From contig NZ_JAIUCY010000016.1 in the NCBI RefSeq assembly GCF_020179755.1, positions 1-64,000 on the forward strand: a stretch of DNA of 64,000 nt, given 5' to 3'. Positions 52,170-62,154 of this stretch are shown one piece after another. This DNA comes from Herbaspirillum sp. alder98 (GTDB lineage Bacteria; Pseudomonadota; Gammaproteobacteria; Burkholderiales; Burkholderiaceae_D). A program made the position numbers and the translations under genes. The notes beneath the pieces were generated by a model. The model worked only from the letters and a program-made list of their open reading frames with translations. It was not told the origin of the DNA and ran no database searches. How positions within the stretch are numbered: position 1 is the first letter of the stretch; every line of letters begins with the position of its first letter.

Positions 52170-55037
52170 CTAGATGGAGATGCGCTCCTGGCGCAGTAAT
52201 TGTTCGAACTTGTCGACCGCCACCGGCGGGCTGAAGAGGTAACCCTGGATTTCGTCGCAACCGTAGTGACGCAGGTAATCGAGTTGTTCGTCGGTTTCCA
52301 CGCCTTCGGCGATCACCTTCAGCTTGAGGTGGCGCGCCAGCGAAATGATGGACGCCGTGATGGCGGCGTCGTCGGCATCGCTGGTGATGTCGCGCACGAA
52401 GGACTTGTCGATCTTGAGTACATCGATGGGGAAGCGCTTCAGATAGGCCAGCGATGAATAGCCGGTGCCGAAATCGTCGATCGACAACCGTACGCCCAGC
52501 TCCTTGAGACCGTTGAGGATGCCAATGGCATGTTCGACATCGGTCATCATCAGGCTTTCGGTCAGCTCCAGTTCGAGCGAGGCCGGCGGCAGACCGGTAT
52601 CGTCCAGCACGTCGCCGATCGACGAGACCAGATCCTTCTGCAGGAACTGGCCCACCGACAGGTTGACCGATACGCTGATGCCTTCGTGGCCATCGAGCTG
52701 CCACTGCCGGCACTGGGCGCAGGCCGTGCGCAGCACCCAGGCGCCGATCGGCAGGATCAGGCCGGTCTCTTCGGCCAGGCCAATGAAGCGCGCCGGCGAC
52801 ACCATGCCCAGTTGCGGATGCTGCCAGCGAATCAGCGCCTCGCTGCCCACCACGCGCCCGCTGGCCAGGTCAACCTTGGGTTGGTAGTGCAGCACGAATT
52901 CGTTGTTCTCCAGCGCGCTGCGCAGGTCGCCTTCGATGCGCAGCCGTTCCAACGCCTGCTCGTTCATGGCCGGGGTGTAGAACTGGAAGTTGTTGCGTCC
53001 GGTCTGCTTGCCGCGGTACATGGCGATATCGGCGTGCTTGATCAGCGTCTCGCCATCGGTGCCATCGGCCGGATAGCAGGCCACGCCGATGCTGCAGGTC
53101 ATGAACAGCGTATGCCCGCCCAGCGTGATGGGAGCGGCAACCGCATCCATGATGCGCTGCAGGCTGCGGGTGTCGAGGCTGAGCTCGTCCTGCTCCGGCA
53201 GGATCATGATGAATTCGTCGCCGCCCAGGCGCGACACCGAATCGGCCTCACGCACCGCCGCCCGCAGGCGCCCGGAGATCGTGCGCAACAAGGTATCGCC
53301 GGCCTTGTGGCCCAGCGTGTCGTTGACGAACTTGAAGCGGTCGAGGTCGACGAACACCACCCACAGGGCTTGCTTCTGCCGCTCGGCATTGCCGATGGCC
53401 TGCTCCAGGTGATGGCGCAGCATATGGCGGTTGATCAGGCCGGTAAGCGTGTCGCGGCTGGCCTGGAACTCGAGCTCGGCCTCGTAACGCTTCATCGAGG
53501 TGATGTCGTAGAGCGCTGCGACGAAATGCGTCACCGCGCCCCGCTCGTCCTTGACCGGTGCGATGTAGAAGTCATTCCACAGCTCCGATCCATCCTTGTG
53601 GTAGTTGCGCAGCACCACGTTGTACTCGCGCTTGTCGCGCATGGCCATCCAGACCGCTTCGAAGCCGTCCGGGTCGCTGTCGCGGCCCTCCAGAAAACGT
53701 ATGCTCTTGCCCACCGCTTCCTCTGCGCTGTAGCCGGTGATGCGGCCAAAGGCGGGATTGACGTATTCGATGGCATAGAGCGGCTCGCGCGCCGACAGGA
53801 TGATGGTGGCATTGGCGCTGGCCTCGATGGCCTGGTGGCGCAACAGCAAGGCGCTTTCGGCCTGGCGCCGCGCCTTGATGTCGTCCGACAGCAGCGCATT
53901 GGTATGGCGCAGTTCGGCGGTCTTTTCTTCGACCAGGCGCTGCACCCGGCGCGAGCGCATCGAGATCGAGCGCAGGTAGGCGGCCGACAGTACCGATGAC
54001 AACAGGCCGGCCACCAGGATCAGCAACGAGCCATAGTGATCGGCAAACACCGAATGCGGCGGCACGCTCACCTCCATGTGCCAGGTCTGCCCGGCCACAT
54101 CGAACTGGGTGGTGCTGCGCGAGGGCTGGCGAAACAGCGAAGCCAGGCCCATCAGGTCGCCCCAGCCATGACTGCGGGTCTGCTCGCTGGCGTGCAGGAA
54201 CACCAGGCTGGCCTCATCGGCGCGCGGACCGACATGCACCCGCAAGCCGATCTCACGGTCCTCGAGCAGGCCGGCACTGCTGAGGATCTTCTCCACCAGC
54301 TCCGTGACTTGCAACACCGCCGCCGTGGCGCCGATCATCGCACTGCGCTGCGCCGAGCCCTCCAGTCCAGCCTGGCCACCGCGATAGACCGGCTGCATCA
54401 GCAGCAGCCCACGCTGGTCTGGCGGCGACTGCGCCAGGCGCAGCGGCAGGCTGGACGCCGGGCGGCCATTCTGCAAGGCGCTATTGAGCGCCTGCATCAC
54501 CGACGGATTGCCCGACTGGTCCAGCCCCAGGGCTGCTTCATTGCCCTTGACCGGTTCGATGTAGTCGACCGCGAGGTAATACGGACGCTCCGGGGCGGGC
54601 ACCAGCTTGCCGTTGTCCATCACGGTGATGCCGAAACCAGGCACCTGGCCCTGGCGCAACGCCTCGAACACGGCCCGGTCTTGTCCGGCGACGAAGCGCT
54701 GGAAGCTGAAAGCACGGACATAGGGATAGCGTTCCAGCAGCGGGGTGGTGAATTCGCGGAATTGTTCGCGGGTCGGATCGCCCACGGTGCGGTAGAAATG
54801 GTTGATGACGGACAACACCTGCACCGCTTCTTCCAGCCCGCGCTGGATGGTGAAGGTGCGCAGGGAGGCGCGGCGCTCGAAGTCGAGATTGACGGCATCG
54901 TCCTCGAGCCGGCTGGTCGCCACGAAGACTGCCATGGTTGCGCACACGCCCAACATCAACGCGAGTGATGCCGACAACGTCGCCCCCAGCTTGTTGATCA
55001 CACGCTGCATACCTGTTTGCTTATCCCTGTCCGTCAC
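52170..55037 (-). CDS. Membrane CHASE-PAS-GGDEF-EAL c-di-GMP enzyme
   Basis: About 955 residues. An N-terminal helix (ATLSASLALMLGVCATMAVFV), a CHASE-type periplasmic sensor (about 55-325) and a second helix (LLILVAGLLSSVLSAAYL) are followed by a PAS domain (about 400-520), a GGDEF domain with an intact RLGGDEFIMI and an EAL domain with GSEALIRW, DDFGTGYSSLAYL and AEGVET. So it may both make and break c-di-GMP. The first codon at 55037 is GTG. A better ribosome site (GGGAGAG) serves an ATG at 55044 that reads seven codons and stops, and the next in-frame ATG is at 55010. Confidence 0.88.
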   Translation of the reverse strand: MTDRDKQTGMQRVINKLGATLSASLALMLGVCATMAVFVATSRLEDDAVNLDFERRASLRTFTIQRGLEEAVQVLSVINHFYRTVGDPTREQFREFTTPLLERYPYVRAFSFQRFVAGQDRAVFEALRQGQVPGFGITVMDNGKLVPAPERPYYLAVDYIEPVKGNEAALGLDQSGNPSVMQALNSALQNGRPASSLPLRLAQSPPDQRGLLLMQPVYRGGQAGLEGSAQRSAMIGATAAVLQVTELVEKILSSAGLLEDREIGLRVHVGPRADEASLVFLHASEQTRSHGWGDLMGLASLFRQPSRSTTQFDVAGQTWHMEVSVPPHSVFADHYGSLLILVAGLLSSVLSAAYLRSISMRSRRVQRLVEEKTAELRHTNALLSDDIKARRQAESALLLRHQAIEASANATIILSAREPLYAIEYVNPAFGRITGYSAEEAVGKSIRFLEGRDSDPDGFEAVWMAMRDKREYNVVLRNYHKDGSELWNDFYIAPVKDERGAVTHFVAALYDITSMKRYEAELEFQASRDTLTGLINRHMLRHHLEQAIGNAERQKQALWVVFVDLDRFKFVNDTLGHKAGDTLLRTISGRLRAAVREADSVSRLGGDEFIMILPEQDELSLDTRSLQRIMDAVAAPITLGGHTLFMTCSIGVACYPADGTDGETLIKHADIAMYRGKQTGRNNFQFYTPAMNEQALERLRIEGDLRSALENNEFVLHYQPKVDLASGRVVGSEALIRWQHPQLGMVSPARFIGLAEETGLILPIGAWVLRTACAQCRQWQLDGHEGISVSVNLSVGQFLQKDLVSSIGDVLDDTGLPPASLELELTESLMMTDVEHAIGILNGLKELGVRLSIDDFGTGYSSLAYLKRFPIDVLKIDKSFVRDITSDADDAAITASIISLARHLKLKVIAEGVETDEQLDYLRHYGCDEIQGYLFSPPVAVDKFEQLLRQERISI

Positions 55038-55160
55038 TGATCATAATCTGCTCTCCCAAGGATTATCGGCAGCTTGCCAACTATTTTTATTGGCAGTGAA
55101 CAAATAAATCGGCCAGATCATTGCAAAACGGCAACAATGCCAGCGGATCAGTGGCGGCGT

Positions 55161-56324
55161 CTAGTAATGATAGGGCGACGACTGTTGCTTTTTGTGCTCA
55201 TCCTGCGTGATCGCCTGGGCTTGCATAAATGCATCGAATGAGCGTTCGATGGTGGCGCGTTCGATATCGCGGGTAATGAAGACGATGCGGCTGCGGCGGT
55301 CTTCCGATGGCCAGGCCGGCAAGGTGACGGTGGGATGGAAGATGTGCTGCACGCCGTGGATCACGGTCGGCCGGTCTTCACCCAGCAGGTTGAGAATGCC
55401 CTTGATGCGCAGGATGTTGGGGCCCTTGAAGCCCACCAGCAAGCTCAGCCATTCGTCGAACAGCGTCGGCTCGATCGGCGCATCGAACGTGAAACAGAAA
55501 GCGCGAATGTGGTCGTCATGGCGATTGACGTCGTGGTGATGGTGGTGCTCATGGTGCGCATGGCCGTGGCCTTGATGGCCATGATCATGGTCATGCTGCG
55601 AGTGGCCATGACCATCATCGGCGAACGCCTGGTCGTTGAGCCAGCGCGCCACGTCGGGAGTCTTTTCACCGGGCCGGAACAAACCCGCATCGAGCAATTC
55701 GGCGGGAGCGATGTTGCCGTGTTGCGGCATCAGTTGCGGGGCGCCCGGATTGAGGGTGCGCAGGCGCGCCTGCAGGCTGGCCAGCGTGGCCGCGTCGGCC
55801 AGGTCGCTCTTGGTCAGCAGCAGGCGATCGGCGACCGCTGCCTGCTGTACCGCCTCGAGGTGATTGTCGAGGGTGGCCATGCCATTGACGGCATCGACGG
55901 TGGTAATGACGCCATCGAGCCGGTAGCGTTCGGCAATGAAGCTGTCGGTCATCAGCGTGTGCAGGATCGGCACCGGCGAGGCCAGCCCGGTGGTTTCGAT
56001 GACGACCCGGTTGAACTTGCGCCGGCCGCCTTCGGCAAAGCGCCAGGTGATGTCCTTGAGGGTCTTCTTGAGATCGCCGCGGATGGTGCAGCACAGGCAA
56101 CCGCTGCTCATCTCGACCACGGTCTCGTCCTGGCTGTGCGCCACCAGCAGGTGATCCAGCCCGATCTCGCCGAACTCATTGATGATCACCAGCGTGTCCT
56201 TCATCTCGGGCTGGGCGATCAGGTGGTTCAGCAGCGTGGTCTTGCCGCTGCCCAGAAACCCGGTCAGCAGCGAGACGGGAATAGGTGTATCGGGGGCGGG
56301 AGCGTGGGTGTGGGCGTCGGTCAT
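55161..56324 (-). CDS. COG0523/CobW-family GTPase, probable metallochaperone
   Basis: 387 residues. The G1 motif is GFLGSGKTTLLNHL, the Zn/metal-binding GCLCC motif follows, and TKSD is the base-recognition motif. A long His-rich insert (about 240-275, with runs such as HGHQGHGHAHHEHHHHH) precedes the CobW C-terminal domain. Such proteins insert or store zinc. The neighbouring ribA encodes a zinc-dependent enzyme, a suggestive pairing. Met at 56324 is preferred to TTG at 56333. Confidence 0.87.
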   Translation of the reverse strand: MTDAHTHAPAPDTPIPVSLLTGFLGSGKTTLLNHLIAQPEMKDTLVIINEFGEIGLDHLLVAHSQDETVVEMSSGCLCCTIRGDLKKTLKDITWRFAEGGRRKFNRVVIETTGLASPVPILHTLMTDSFIAERYRLDGVITTVDAVNGMATLDNHLEAVQQAAVADRLLLTKSDLADAATLASLQARLRTLNPGAPQLMPQHGNIAPAELLDAGLFRPGEKTPDVARWLNDQAFADDGHGHSQHDHDHGHQGHGHAHHEHHHHHDVNRHDDHIRAFCFTFDAPIEPTLFDEWLSLLVGFKGPNILRIKGILNLLGEDRPTVIHGVQHIFHPTVTLPAWPSEDRRSRIVFITRDIERATIERSFDAFMQAQAITQDEHKKQQSSPYHY

Positions 56325-56388
56325 GGGGGGCAATCCATTGAGAGATCAAAAACGACAAACGGACCACGCGGGTCCGTCTGGCAGGTAC

Positions 56389-57075
56389 TTATTCGTTATC
56401 GTGCAGGTCGAGCGGTACTTTTTCGGGTTGCTCGGCGGTGCGGCCGAGGCCGGGCAGCAAGTGACCGAGCTTCTTGGCCTTGGTGCCGAGGTAGCCGATA
56501 TTGAACGGGTTCTGGTTGACGATCAGCGGGATACGCTCGGCGACCGTGATGCCGCTGTCTTCCAGCGCCTTGACCTTGCGCGGGTTGTTGGTCATCAGCC
56601 GCAAGCTGGTCACACCGAGATGCGCCAGCATCGGCAGCACGATGGTGTAGCGGCGCATGTCGGCCGGAAAACCCAGTTGCTCGTTGGCCTCGACCGTGTC
56701 GGCGCCCTGGTCCTGCAGATGATAGGCGCGCACCTTGTTGAGCAGGCCGATGCCACGGCCTTCCTGGCGCAGGTAGAACAACACGCCCCGCCCTTCCTTG
56801 GCGATCTTCCTGAGCGCGGCCTCGAGCTGGGCGCCGCAATCGCAGCGTTGCGAAAACAGCGCGTCGCCGGTCAGGCATTCCGAATGCACACGGCCCAGCA
56901 CCGGTTGGCCATCGCTGAGATCGCCCAGCGTCAGGGCCAGGTGTTCCTTGCCGGAAACTTCGTCATGAAAGGCATGCAACTCGAAGGTGCCCCATGGCAT
57001 GGGCAGCTGGCACGAGCTGACGAATTCGAGTTTTTCTTCCGGGGCCTCGGCGCCGGCCTGGATCGGTAACGACAT
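56389..57075 (-). CDS. ribA: GTP cyclohydrolase II
   Basis: 228 residues; it opens GTP to the first pyrimidine intermediate of riboflavin. The zinc Cys triad is in [20 protein letters not shown], and [19 protein letters not shown] and [14 protein letters not shown] complete the active site. It stands alone, not fused to ribB. The first 30 residues, longer than in E. coli, are probably a flexible extension. Confidence 0.94.
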   Translation of the reverse strand: MSLPIQAGAEAPEEKLEFVSSCQLPMPWGTFELHAFHDEVSGKEHLALTLGDLSDGQPVLGRVHSECLTGDALFSQRCDCGAQLEAALRKIAKEGRGVLFYLRQEGRGIGLLNKVRAYHLQDQGADTVEANEQLGFPADMRRYTIVLPMLAHLGVTSLRLMTNNPRKVKALEDSGITVAERIPLIVNQNPFNIGYLGTKAKKLGHLLPGLGRTAEQPEKVPLDLHDNE

Positions 57076-57221
57076 GACAACCTGCTTTCAATACGGATGC
57101 GGTGAACCGCGTATCTTACCTCGCGGCTGGTTTTCTTTCAGTCATGCGCATGTGGGGCCGACCATGGCGCTATTCAACTCGGCGTTGCGGAGCGCCCGGG
57201 AAAGAAAATTCGCCCGGAAAA

Positions 57222-57252
57222 ACAACGGGCCCCGCAGTGCGGGGCCCGTTGT
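57222..57252 (-). terminator. Terminator after lipA
   Basis: Perfect 14-bp stem (ACAACGGGCCCCGC) with loop AGT, followed by TTTTT on the minus strand, 25 bases past lipA. Confidence 0.87.
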
Positions 57253-57277
57253 CGGCAAAGCAAGCTTGTCGATCGGC

Positions 57278-58267
57278 TCAGACCAGGCCGTGCGCCTGCT
57301 GGTCGGCGTGATAGCTGGAACGCACCATGGCGCCCACGGCAGCATGGACGAAGCCCATCTTGTAGGCTTCTTCCTCGTACATCTTGAAGGTGTCGGGGTG
57401 CACGTAGCGACGCACCGGCAGGTGGTCGCCGCTGGGCATCAGGTACTGGCCGATGGTCAGCATGTCGACGTTGTTGGCCCGCATGTCGCGCATGACCTGC
57501 AACACTTCTTCGTCGGTCTCGCCCAGGCCGACCATGATGCCGGACTTGGTCGGCACCTCTGGATGCAGGTCCTTGAAGCGCTTGAGCAGGCTCAGCGAAT
57601 ACTCATAGTCGGAACCGGGACGCGCTTCCTTGTACAGCCGTGGCGCAGTCTCGAGGTTGTGGTTCATGACGTCCGGCGGCGCCATCTTGAGGATTTCCAG
57701 CGCGCGGTCCATGCGGCCGCGGAAGTCGGGCGTGAGGATTTCGATGCGGGTCTCGGGCGACAGTTCGCGCACGCGCTTGATGCAAGCCGCAAAGTGGGCA
57801 GCGCCGCCGTCGCGCAGATCGTCGCGGTCGACGCTGGTGATGACCACATACGACAGGCGCAACTGGGCAATGGTCTTGGCCAGGTTTTCGGGTTCGTTCA
57901 CGTCGAGCGGATCGGGACGACCGTGGCCGACGTCGCAGAACGGGCAGCGACGGGTGCACTTGTCACCCATGATCATGAAGGTCGCGGTGCCCTTGCCGAA
58001 GCATTCGCCGATGTTGGGGCAGGACGCTTCTTCGCAGACCGTGACCAGGTTGTTGGCGCGCAGGATGTCCTTGATCTCGTAGAACCGGGTGGTGGGCGAC
58101 CCGGCCTTGACGCGGATCCAGTCCGGCTTCTTGAGCTTTTCGGCGGCGACGATCTTGATCGGGATCCAGGCAGTCTTGCCGGCTCCCTTCTGTTTGTCGA
58201 GCGGATTCACACGCGCCGCGTTGGCGCTACCGGAAGAGTCTGCTGCTGGCGTGGTTTCAGTGGTCAT
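57278..58267 (-). CDS. lipA: Lipoyl synthase
   Basis: About 329 residues; a radical-SAM enzyme that inserts two sulfurs into octanoyl groups. Both clusters are visible: the auxiliary Cys set in [14 protein letters not shown], and the radical-[11 protein letters not shown]. The C-terminal RSSY motif is present ([10 protein letters not shown]). The N-terminus to residue 24 is variable; start at 58267 is chosen over 58336. It follows lipB by 10 bases. Confidence 0.95.
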   Translation of the reverse strand: MTTETTPAADSSGSANAARVNPLDKQKGAGKTAWIPIKIVAAEKLKKPDWIRVKAGSPTTRFYEIKDILRANNLVTVCEEASCPNIGECFGKGTATFMIMGDKCTRRCPFCDVGHGRPDPLDVNEPENLAKTIAQLRLSYVVITSVDRDDLRDGGAAHFAACIKRVRELSPETRIEILTPDFRGRMDRALEILKMAPPDVMNHNLETAPRLYKEARPGSDYEYSLSLLKRFKDLHPEVPTKSGIMVGLGETDEEVLQVMRDMRANNVDMLTIGQYLMPSGDHLPVRRYVHPDTFKMYEEEAYKMGFVHAAVGAMVRSSYHADQQAHGLV

Positions 58268-58277
58268 GATGTCATCA

Positions 58278-58961
58278 TTACGGCGCGGCGTCGGCGCCAT
58301 TTGCCAAGTCGTCGGGCGCGCCCGCGAAGCGGGCAATCAGTTTCTCGGCAAGCAGCGTCTGCACTTCGGCCAGGCCGGCACTGGCGCCCAGGGTCTTCAT
58401 GTCGACCGTGGCCAGACCGGCATAACCACAGGGATTGATCCATGAAAAAGGGGTCAGATCCATGTCGACGTTGAGCGATACCCCATGGTAGGTGCAGCCA
58501 TTGCCGCGTATCTTCAACCCCAGTGCGGCTACCTTGGCGCCCTGCCACGGCCCGTCGGTGGCATAAATGCCCGGCGCGCCCTGCTTGCGTTCTCCGGCCA
58601 GATTATACGCCGCCAGCGTGTCGATCACCGCCTGCTCGATGTTGTGCACGAATTCGCGCGCAAACAGGCGCGCACCGGGCCGCTGGCGGCGCAGGTCCAT
58701 CAACAGGTAGATCACCACCTGCCCCGGCCCGTGAAAGGTGACTTCGCCGCCCCGGTCGGTCGGCACCACATCGATGTTGTGCGGCGTCAACACATGGGCG
58801 CGATCGGCCCCCAGGCCCAGGGTATAGACGGGGGGATGCTCGACGATCCACAGCTGATCAGGGCTTTGCGCCCCGCGCGCATCGGTATAGGCGCGCATGG
58901 CGTCGAAGCTGGCCTGGTAGGGCTCGATGCCGCGCCAGACGATCTCGGGCCGGGTGCTCAA
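58278..58961 (-). CDS. lipB: Octanoyl-[acyl-carrier-protein] transferase
   Basis: 227 residues. The site [18 protein letters not shown], Lys in AALGLKI and Cys in [12 protein letters not shown] are complete. It moves octanoate from ACP to the lipoyl domains before lipA acts. The start is TTG at 58961, which overlaps the TGA of the preceding ybeD gene (TTGA); the next in-frame Met (residue 22) would lose conserved sequence. Confidence 0.93.
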   Translation of the reverse strand: MSTRPEIVWRGIEPYQASFDAMRAYTDARGAQSPDQLWIVEHPPVYTLGLGADRAHVLTPHNIDVVPTDRGGEVTFHGPGQVVIYLLMDLRRQRPGARLFAREFVHNIEQAVIDTLAAYNLAGERKQGAPGIYATDGPWQGAKVAALGLKIRGNGCTYHGVSLNVDMDLTPFSWINPCGYAGLATVDMKTLGASAGLAEVQTLLAEKLIARFAGAPDDLANGADAAP

Positions 58962-59230
58962 AGCACGAACTTGACGTGCTCGTGGGTCGACAGGGCGCGA
59001 TACAGGTTGTCAAGCTGCTCGCGGCTGGTGGCGCGGATGGTCAGCGTCAGCGACAGGTACTTGCCCTGGGTGGAGGGGCGCATCTCGACACGGCCGGCGT
59101 GAAAGTCGGGGTCGTGCAACACCACCAGCTCGACAATGTTCTGCGCGAACTCATCGTGCATGACGCCGACCACCTTGATCGGGAAGTCGCTGGGATACTC
59201 GATGAGGGATTCTTCGGTCGGAATGGGCAT
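58958..59230 (-). CDS. ybeD: DUF493 (YbeD-like) protein
   Basis: About 90 residues with an ACT-like ferredoxin fold. It has [13 protein letters not shown], then VVLHDPDF and [30 protein letters not shown], as in YbeD. It often lies between dat and lipB in betaproteobacteria; the role in lipoate metabolism is unclear. The start at 59230 is chosen by homology; a longer frame begins at 59419. Confidence 0.88.
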   Translation of the reverse strand: MPIPTEESLIEYPSDFPIKVVGVMHDEFAQNIVELVVLHDPDFHAGRVEMRPSTQGKYLSLTLTIRATSREQLDNLYRALSTHEHVKFVL

Positions 59231-59372
59231 GATGGTTCGGGTCGGACGGGTTTCAATCCAACGATATGGTGATGAAAGCGACGCCTTCAAGCGCGGCGAC
59301 GACGGGGGATTCCGGGATTCTACGCCTTCCCGCGCCCTCCCCGCCAGCCGCCTGGCCTGGCCCACCGTCTGC

Positions 59373-60221
59373 TTACAGGCGTGCCTTGGCCGCCTGATAG
59401 GCCGCATACACCTTGGCAAATACCGGACCCGGACGGCCGGCGCCGACCGTCTTGCCGTCCAGCATGACCACCGGCAGCACTTCCTTGCTGGCCGACGACA
59501 GGATCAGCTCGTCGGCGGCAAAGACCTCATCGCGCCCGATGCGGCGCGCCTCGAGTGCAATGCCCTGCTCGGCGCACAGCTCTTCCATCAAGCCGTAGCG
59601 GATCCCTTCCAGGATCAGGTTGTCCTTGGGCGGGGCCGAGATCCTGCCGTCCTTGACCACCCACACATTGGAGGAGGATGCCTCCGACAGGAAGCCATCA
59701 CGGAACTGGATCGCCTCGGTCACTTCGTGCTCGGCGGCGAACTGGGCGGCCAGCACGTTGCCCAGCAACGACGTGGCCTTGATCTGGCAATTGAGCCAGC
59801 GACGGTCTTCGAGGGTGACGCAGGCGACGCCCTTTTCAATCGCCGCCGCCGATGGCAACGCCATGGCATTGGTCATGATGAAGACGGTCGGCACGACCTC
59901 TTTCGGGAAGGCATGGGCGCGCTTGGCCACGCCGCGGGTGACCTGGATGTAGATCATCTGGTCGTCCAGGTCATTGGCCTGCACCACCTGATCGATCAGC
60001 GCCAGCCAGGCCGCTTCGTCATGCGGATTCGGAATGCCGATGGTGTGCAGGCTGCGAAACAGGCGGGCGATATGCTGGGTGCCGCGAAATGGCTTGCGGC
60101 GATACATCGGGATCACCTCATAGACGCCGTCGCCGAAGATGAAACCGCGATCAAGCACGGGAATGCGGGCTTCGGACAGCGGTGTCAGGGCGCCGTTGAG
60201 ATAGACGATGGGGTCGTTCAT
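59373..60221 (-). CDS. dat: D-amino acid aminotransferase
   Basis: 282 residues of the class IV PLP enzymes. RGFIFGDGVYEVIPMY is the start signature, KATSLLGNVLAAQFA contains the PLP Lys, and LSEASSSNVWVVKDG and LSSASKEVLPVVMLDG hold the phosphate loops. It interconverts D-alanine and D-glutamate, for peptidoglycan. GGAAAGCTCACC precedes the Met at 60221. The dat-ybeD-lipB-lipA order is a betaproteobacterial arrangement. Confidence 0.9.
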   Translation of the reverse strand: MNDPIVYLNGALTPLSEARIPVLDRGFIFGDGVYEVIPMYRRKPFRGTQHIARLFRSLHTIGIPNPHDEAAWLALIDQVVQANDLDDQMIYIQVTRGVAKRAHAFPKEVVPTVFIMTNAMALPSAAAIEKGVACVTLEDRRWLNCQIKATSLLGNVLAAQFAAEHEVTEAIQFRDGFLSEASSSNVWVVKDGRISAPPKDNLILEGIRYGLMEELCAEQGIALEARRIGRDEVFAADELILSSASKEVLPVVMLDGKTVGAGRPGPVFAKVYAAYQAAKARL

Positions 60222-60347
60222 GGTGAGCTTTCCGGGTTCGATGTCAGAGAAGAGGCTTGGTCGCTGCAGCCAGCGCCATTGCGCTGGCTGCATTGTTGCA
60301 TAGGCATGCCGGCCAGGTTATGCGAAAACGGCATTCACCTATCGGGA

Positions 60348-62096
60348 TCACAACGGCGACATGCGCACCGCATATCCGCCCTCCTCGACCGGCGCGAAAT
60401 GCCAGCGCTGGCCATGAAAACGCGCCAGGGTCTCGCGGTGCGCAATGCTGATCACGGTCACCCCCGGCAGCTCGCGCGGCAAGGCGCTGTAGAGCACCTC
60501 CTCGGTCTCACCGTCCATCGCGCTGCTGGCCTCATCCAGGAACACCAGTTGCGGCCGATTCAGGAACACCCGCACAAACGCCAGTCGCTGCTGCTCGCCG
60601 GGCGACAGCACATTGCTCCACTGCGCCACCTGATCCAGCCGTGCCGCCAGATGCCCCAGGCGGCACAACGACAGATACCGCACAATCGCCTGATCATCGA
60701 CACTGCCCTCGGCGGCCGGATAAGACAGCGCCGCGCGCAAGCTACCGATGGGCAGGTAGCTGCGTTGCGGCAGGAACATCACTGCCGCCGCAACCGGCAA
60801 GCCGATGCCGCCCCGGCCATAGGGCCAGATATCGGCCAGGGCGCGCATCAGGGTCGACTTGCCGGACCCGGACGGCCCGCTGACCAGGATGTGTTCACCC
60901 GACTCGACCCGGGCGTCGAAATCGTTGAGCAGCACCGCGCCATCCGGCAATGACAGCTGCAGGCCGTCGATCGTCAGCGCCGAGCCGGCATGCCGCTGGA
61001 CGACGATCGCACCGGTGTTGGCCTGGGCGCGCTCGACATCGGCGTTGAAGCCGGCCAGCCGGTTGACGCTGGCCTTCCAGCTGGCCAGCGTGGTGAAGGC
61101 GTTGATGAACCAGGACAACGCGTCCTGCACCTGGCCGAAGGCATTGCTGATCTGCATCAGCACGCCGAGCGTGATGGCACCCGAGAAATAGCGGGGCGCC
61201 GACACCAGCAACGGGAAGATCACCGCGAACTGGCCATAGAAATTGACCGCGACGTTGAGCCGCTTGGTCACCCCCATGATGGACCACCAGTTGCTGCGGA
61301 TGGCCGCCAGCCGCGCGCCCAGCTGCGCGCGTTCCTGGCCCTCGCCGCGATACAGCGCAACCGCCTCGGCGTGTTCGCGCACGCGGATCAGGCCGAAACG
61401 GTAGTTGGCCTCCAGCCGTTCCTGTGTAAAGTTCAAGCCCACCAGTGGCCGGCCGATCCACCACACCACGCCCGAGCCGACGATGGCGTAGGCCACCGCA
61501 AACCACACCATGTAGCCGGGAATGGACCACGCGTGGCCGAACGCTGCCAGCGAGACCGGCCCGCTGACCGTCCACAGGATGTGCACGAACGACAGCAACG
61601 TCACGCCGCTGGAGATGAACCCGAGCACCAGCGAAAGGGTGTCGGAGGTGAGCGCGTTGAGGTCTTCGGCGATACGCTGGTCGGGGTTGTCGGCCAGGTG
61701 CGCGGCGTGGTCCTGCTCGATGCGATAGTAGGCGCGATGGGCCAGCCAGTGATCCATGTAGCGCTCGCTCATCCAGTAGCGCCAGCGCATCTGCAAGCCC
61801 TGGCGCAGGTAGACGCTGTAGATGGCGACCGCGATGAAGATGAACGCCAGCCACGAGAACTGCCACAGCAGGGACTTGAACTGCGGGAAATCGTGCGCCT
61901 GCAGGACATCGTAGAGATCACGGTTCCACGAATTGAGGCGCACGTTGATGTAGACCATGCCCAGGTTGAGCGCGATGATAGCGGCCAGCAGCCCCAGGGC
62001 GCGCCACTTCTGGTCGGATACCCAGAACGGCCGGATCAGGCGCCAGATGGCAGCCCGCCCGGTGGCAGGCGGTGTGGCAGGTTGAGCAGCTTGCAT
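60348..62096 (-). CDS. SbmA/BacA-type ABC transporter with own ATPase (YddA-like)
   Basis: About 582 residues: an N-terminal ABC_membrane_2 domain (WSRDLYDVL, YWMSERYMDHWLAHRAYYRIEQ, QRIAEDLNALTSDTLSLVLGFI) and a C-terminal ATPase with Walker A GPSGSGKST, signature LSPGEQQRLAFVR and Walker B LVFLDEASSAMD. It fits the YddA family, of which SbmA/BacA is the ATPase-free form taking up peptides. The substrate here is unknown. It lies 58 bases after bioD. Confidence 0.87.
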   Translation of the reverse strand: MQAAQPATPPATGRAAIWRLIRPFWVSDQKWRALGLLAAIIALNLGMVYINVRLNSWNRDLYDVLQAHDFPQFKSLLWQFSWLAFIFIAVAIYSVYLRQGLQMRWRYWMSERYMDHWLAHRAYYRIEQDHAAHLADNPDQRIAEDLNALTSDTLSLVLGFISSGVTLLSFVHILWTVSGPVSLAAFGHAWSIPGYMVWFAVAYAIVGSGVVWWIGRPLVGLNFTQERLEANYRFGLIRVREHAEAVALYRGEGQERAQLGARLAAIRSNWWSIMGVTKRLNVAVNFYGQFAVIFPLLVSAPRYFSGAITLGVLMQISNAFGQVQDALSWFINAFTTLASWKASVNRLAGFNADVERAQANTGAIVVQRHAGSALTIDGLQLSLPDGAVLLNDFDARVESGEHILVSGPSGSGKSTLMRALADIWPYGRGGIGLPVAAAVMFLPQRSYLPIGSLRAALSYPAAEGSVDDQAIVRYLSLCRLGHLAARLDQVAQWSNVLSPGEQQRLAFVRVFLNRPQLVFLDEASSAMDGETEEVLYSALPRELPGVTVISIAHRETLARFHGQRWHFAPVEEGGYAVRMSPL

Positions 62097-62154
62097 GATT
62101 CGATCCCGGCGATTTATCCGGGGTCCAGCTTGCCGCGCCAGACTTAAGCCAACC

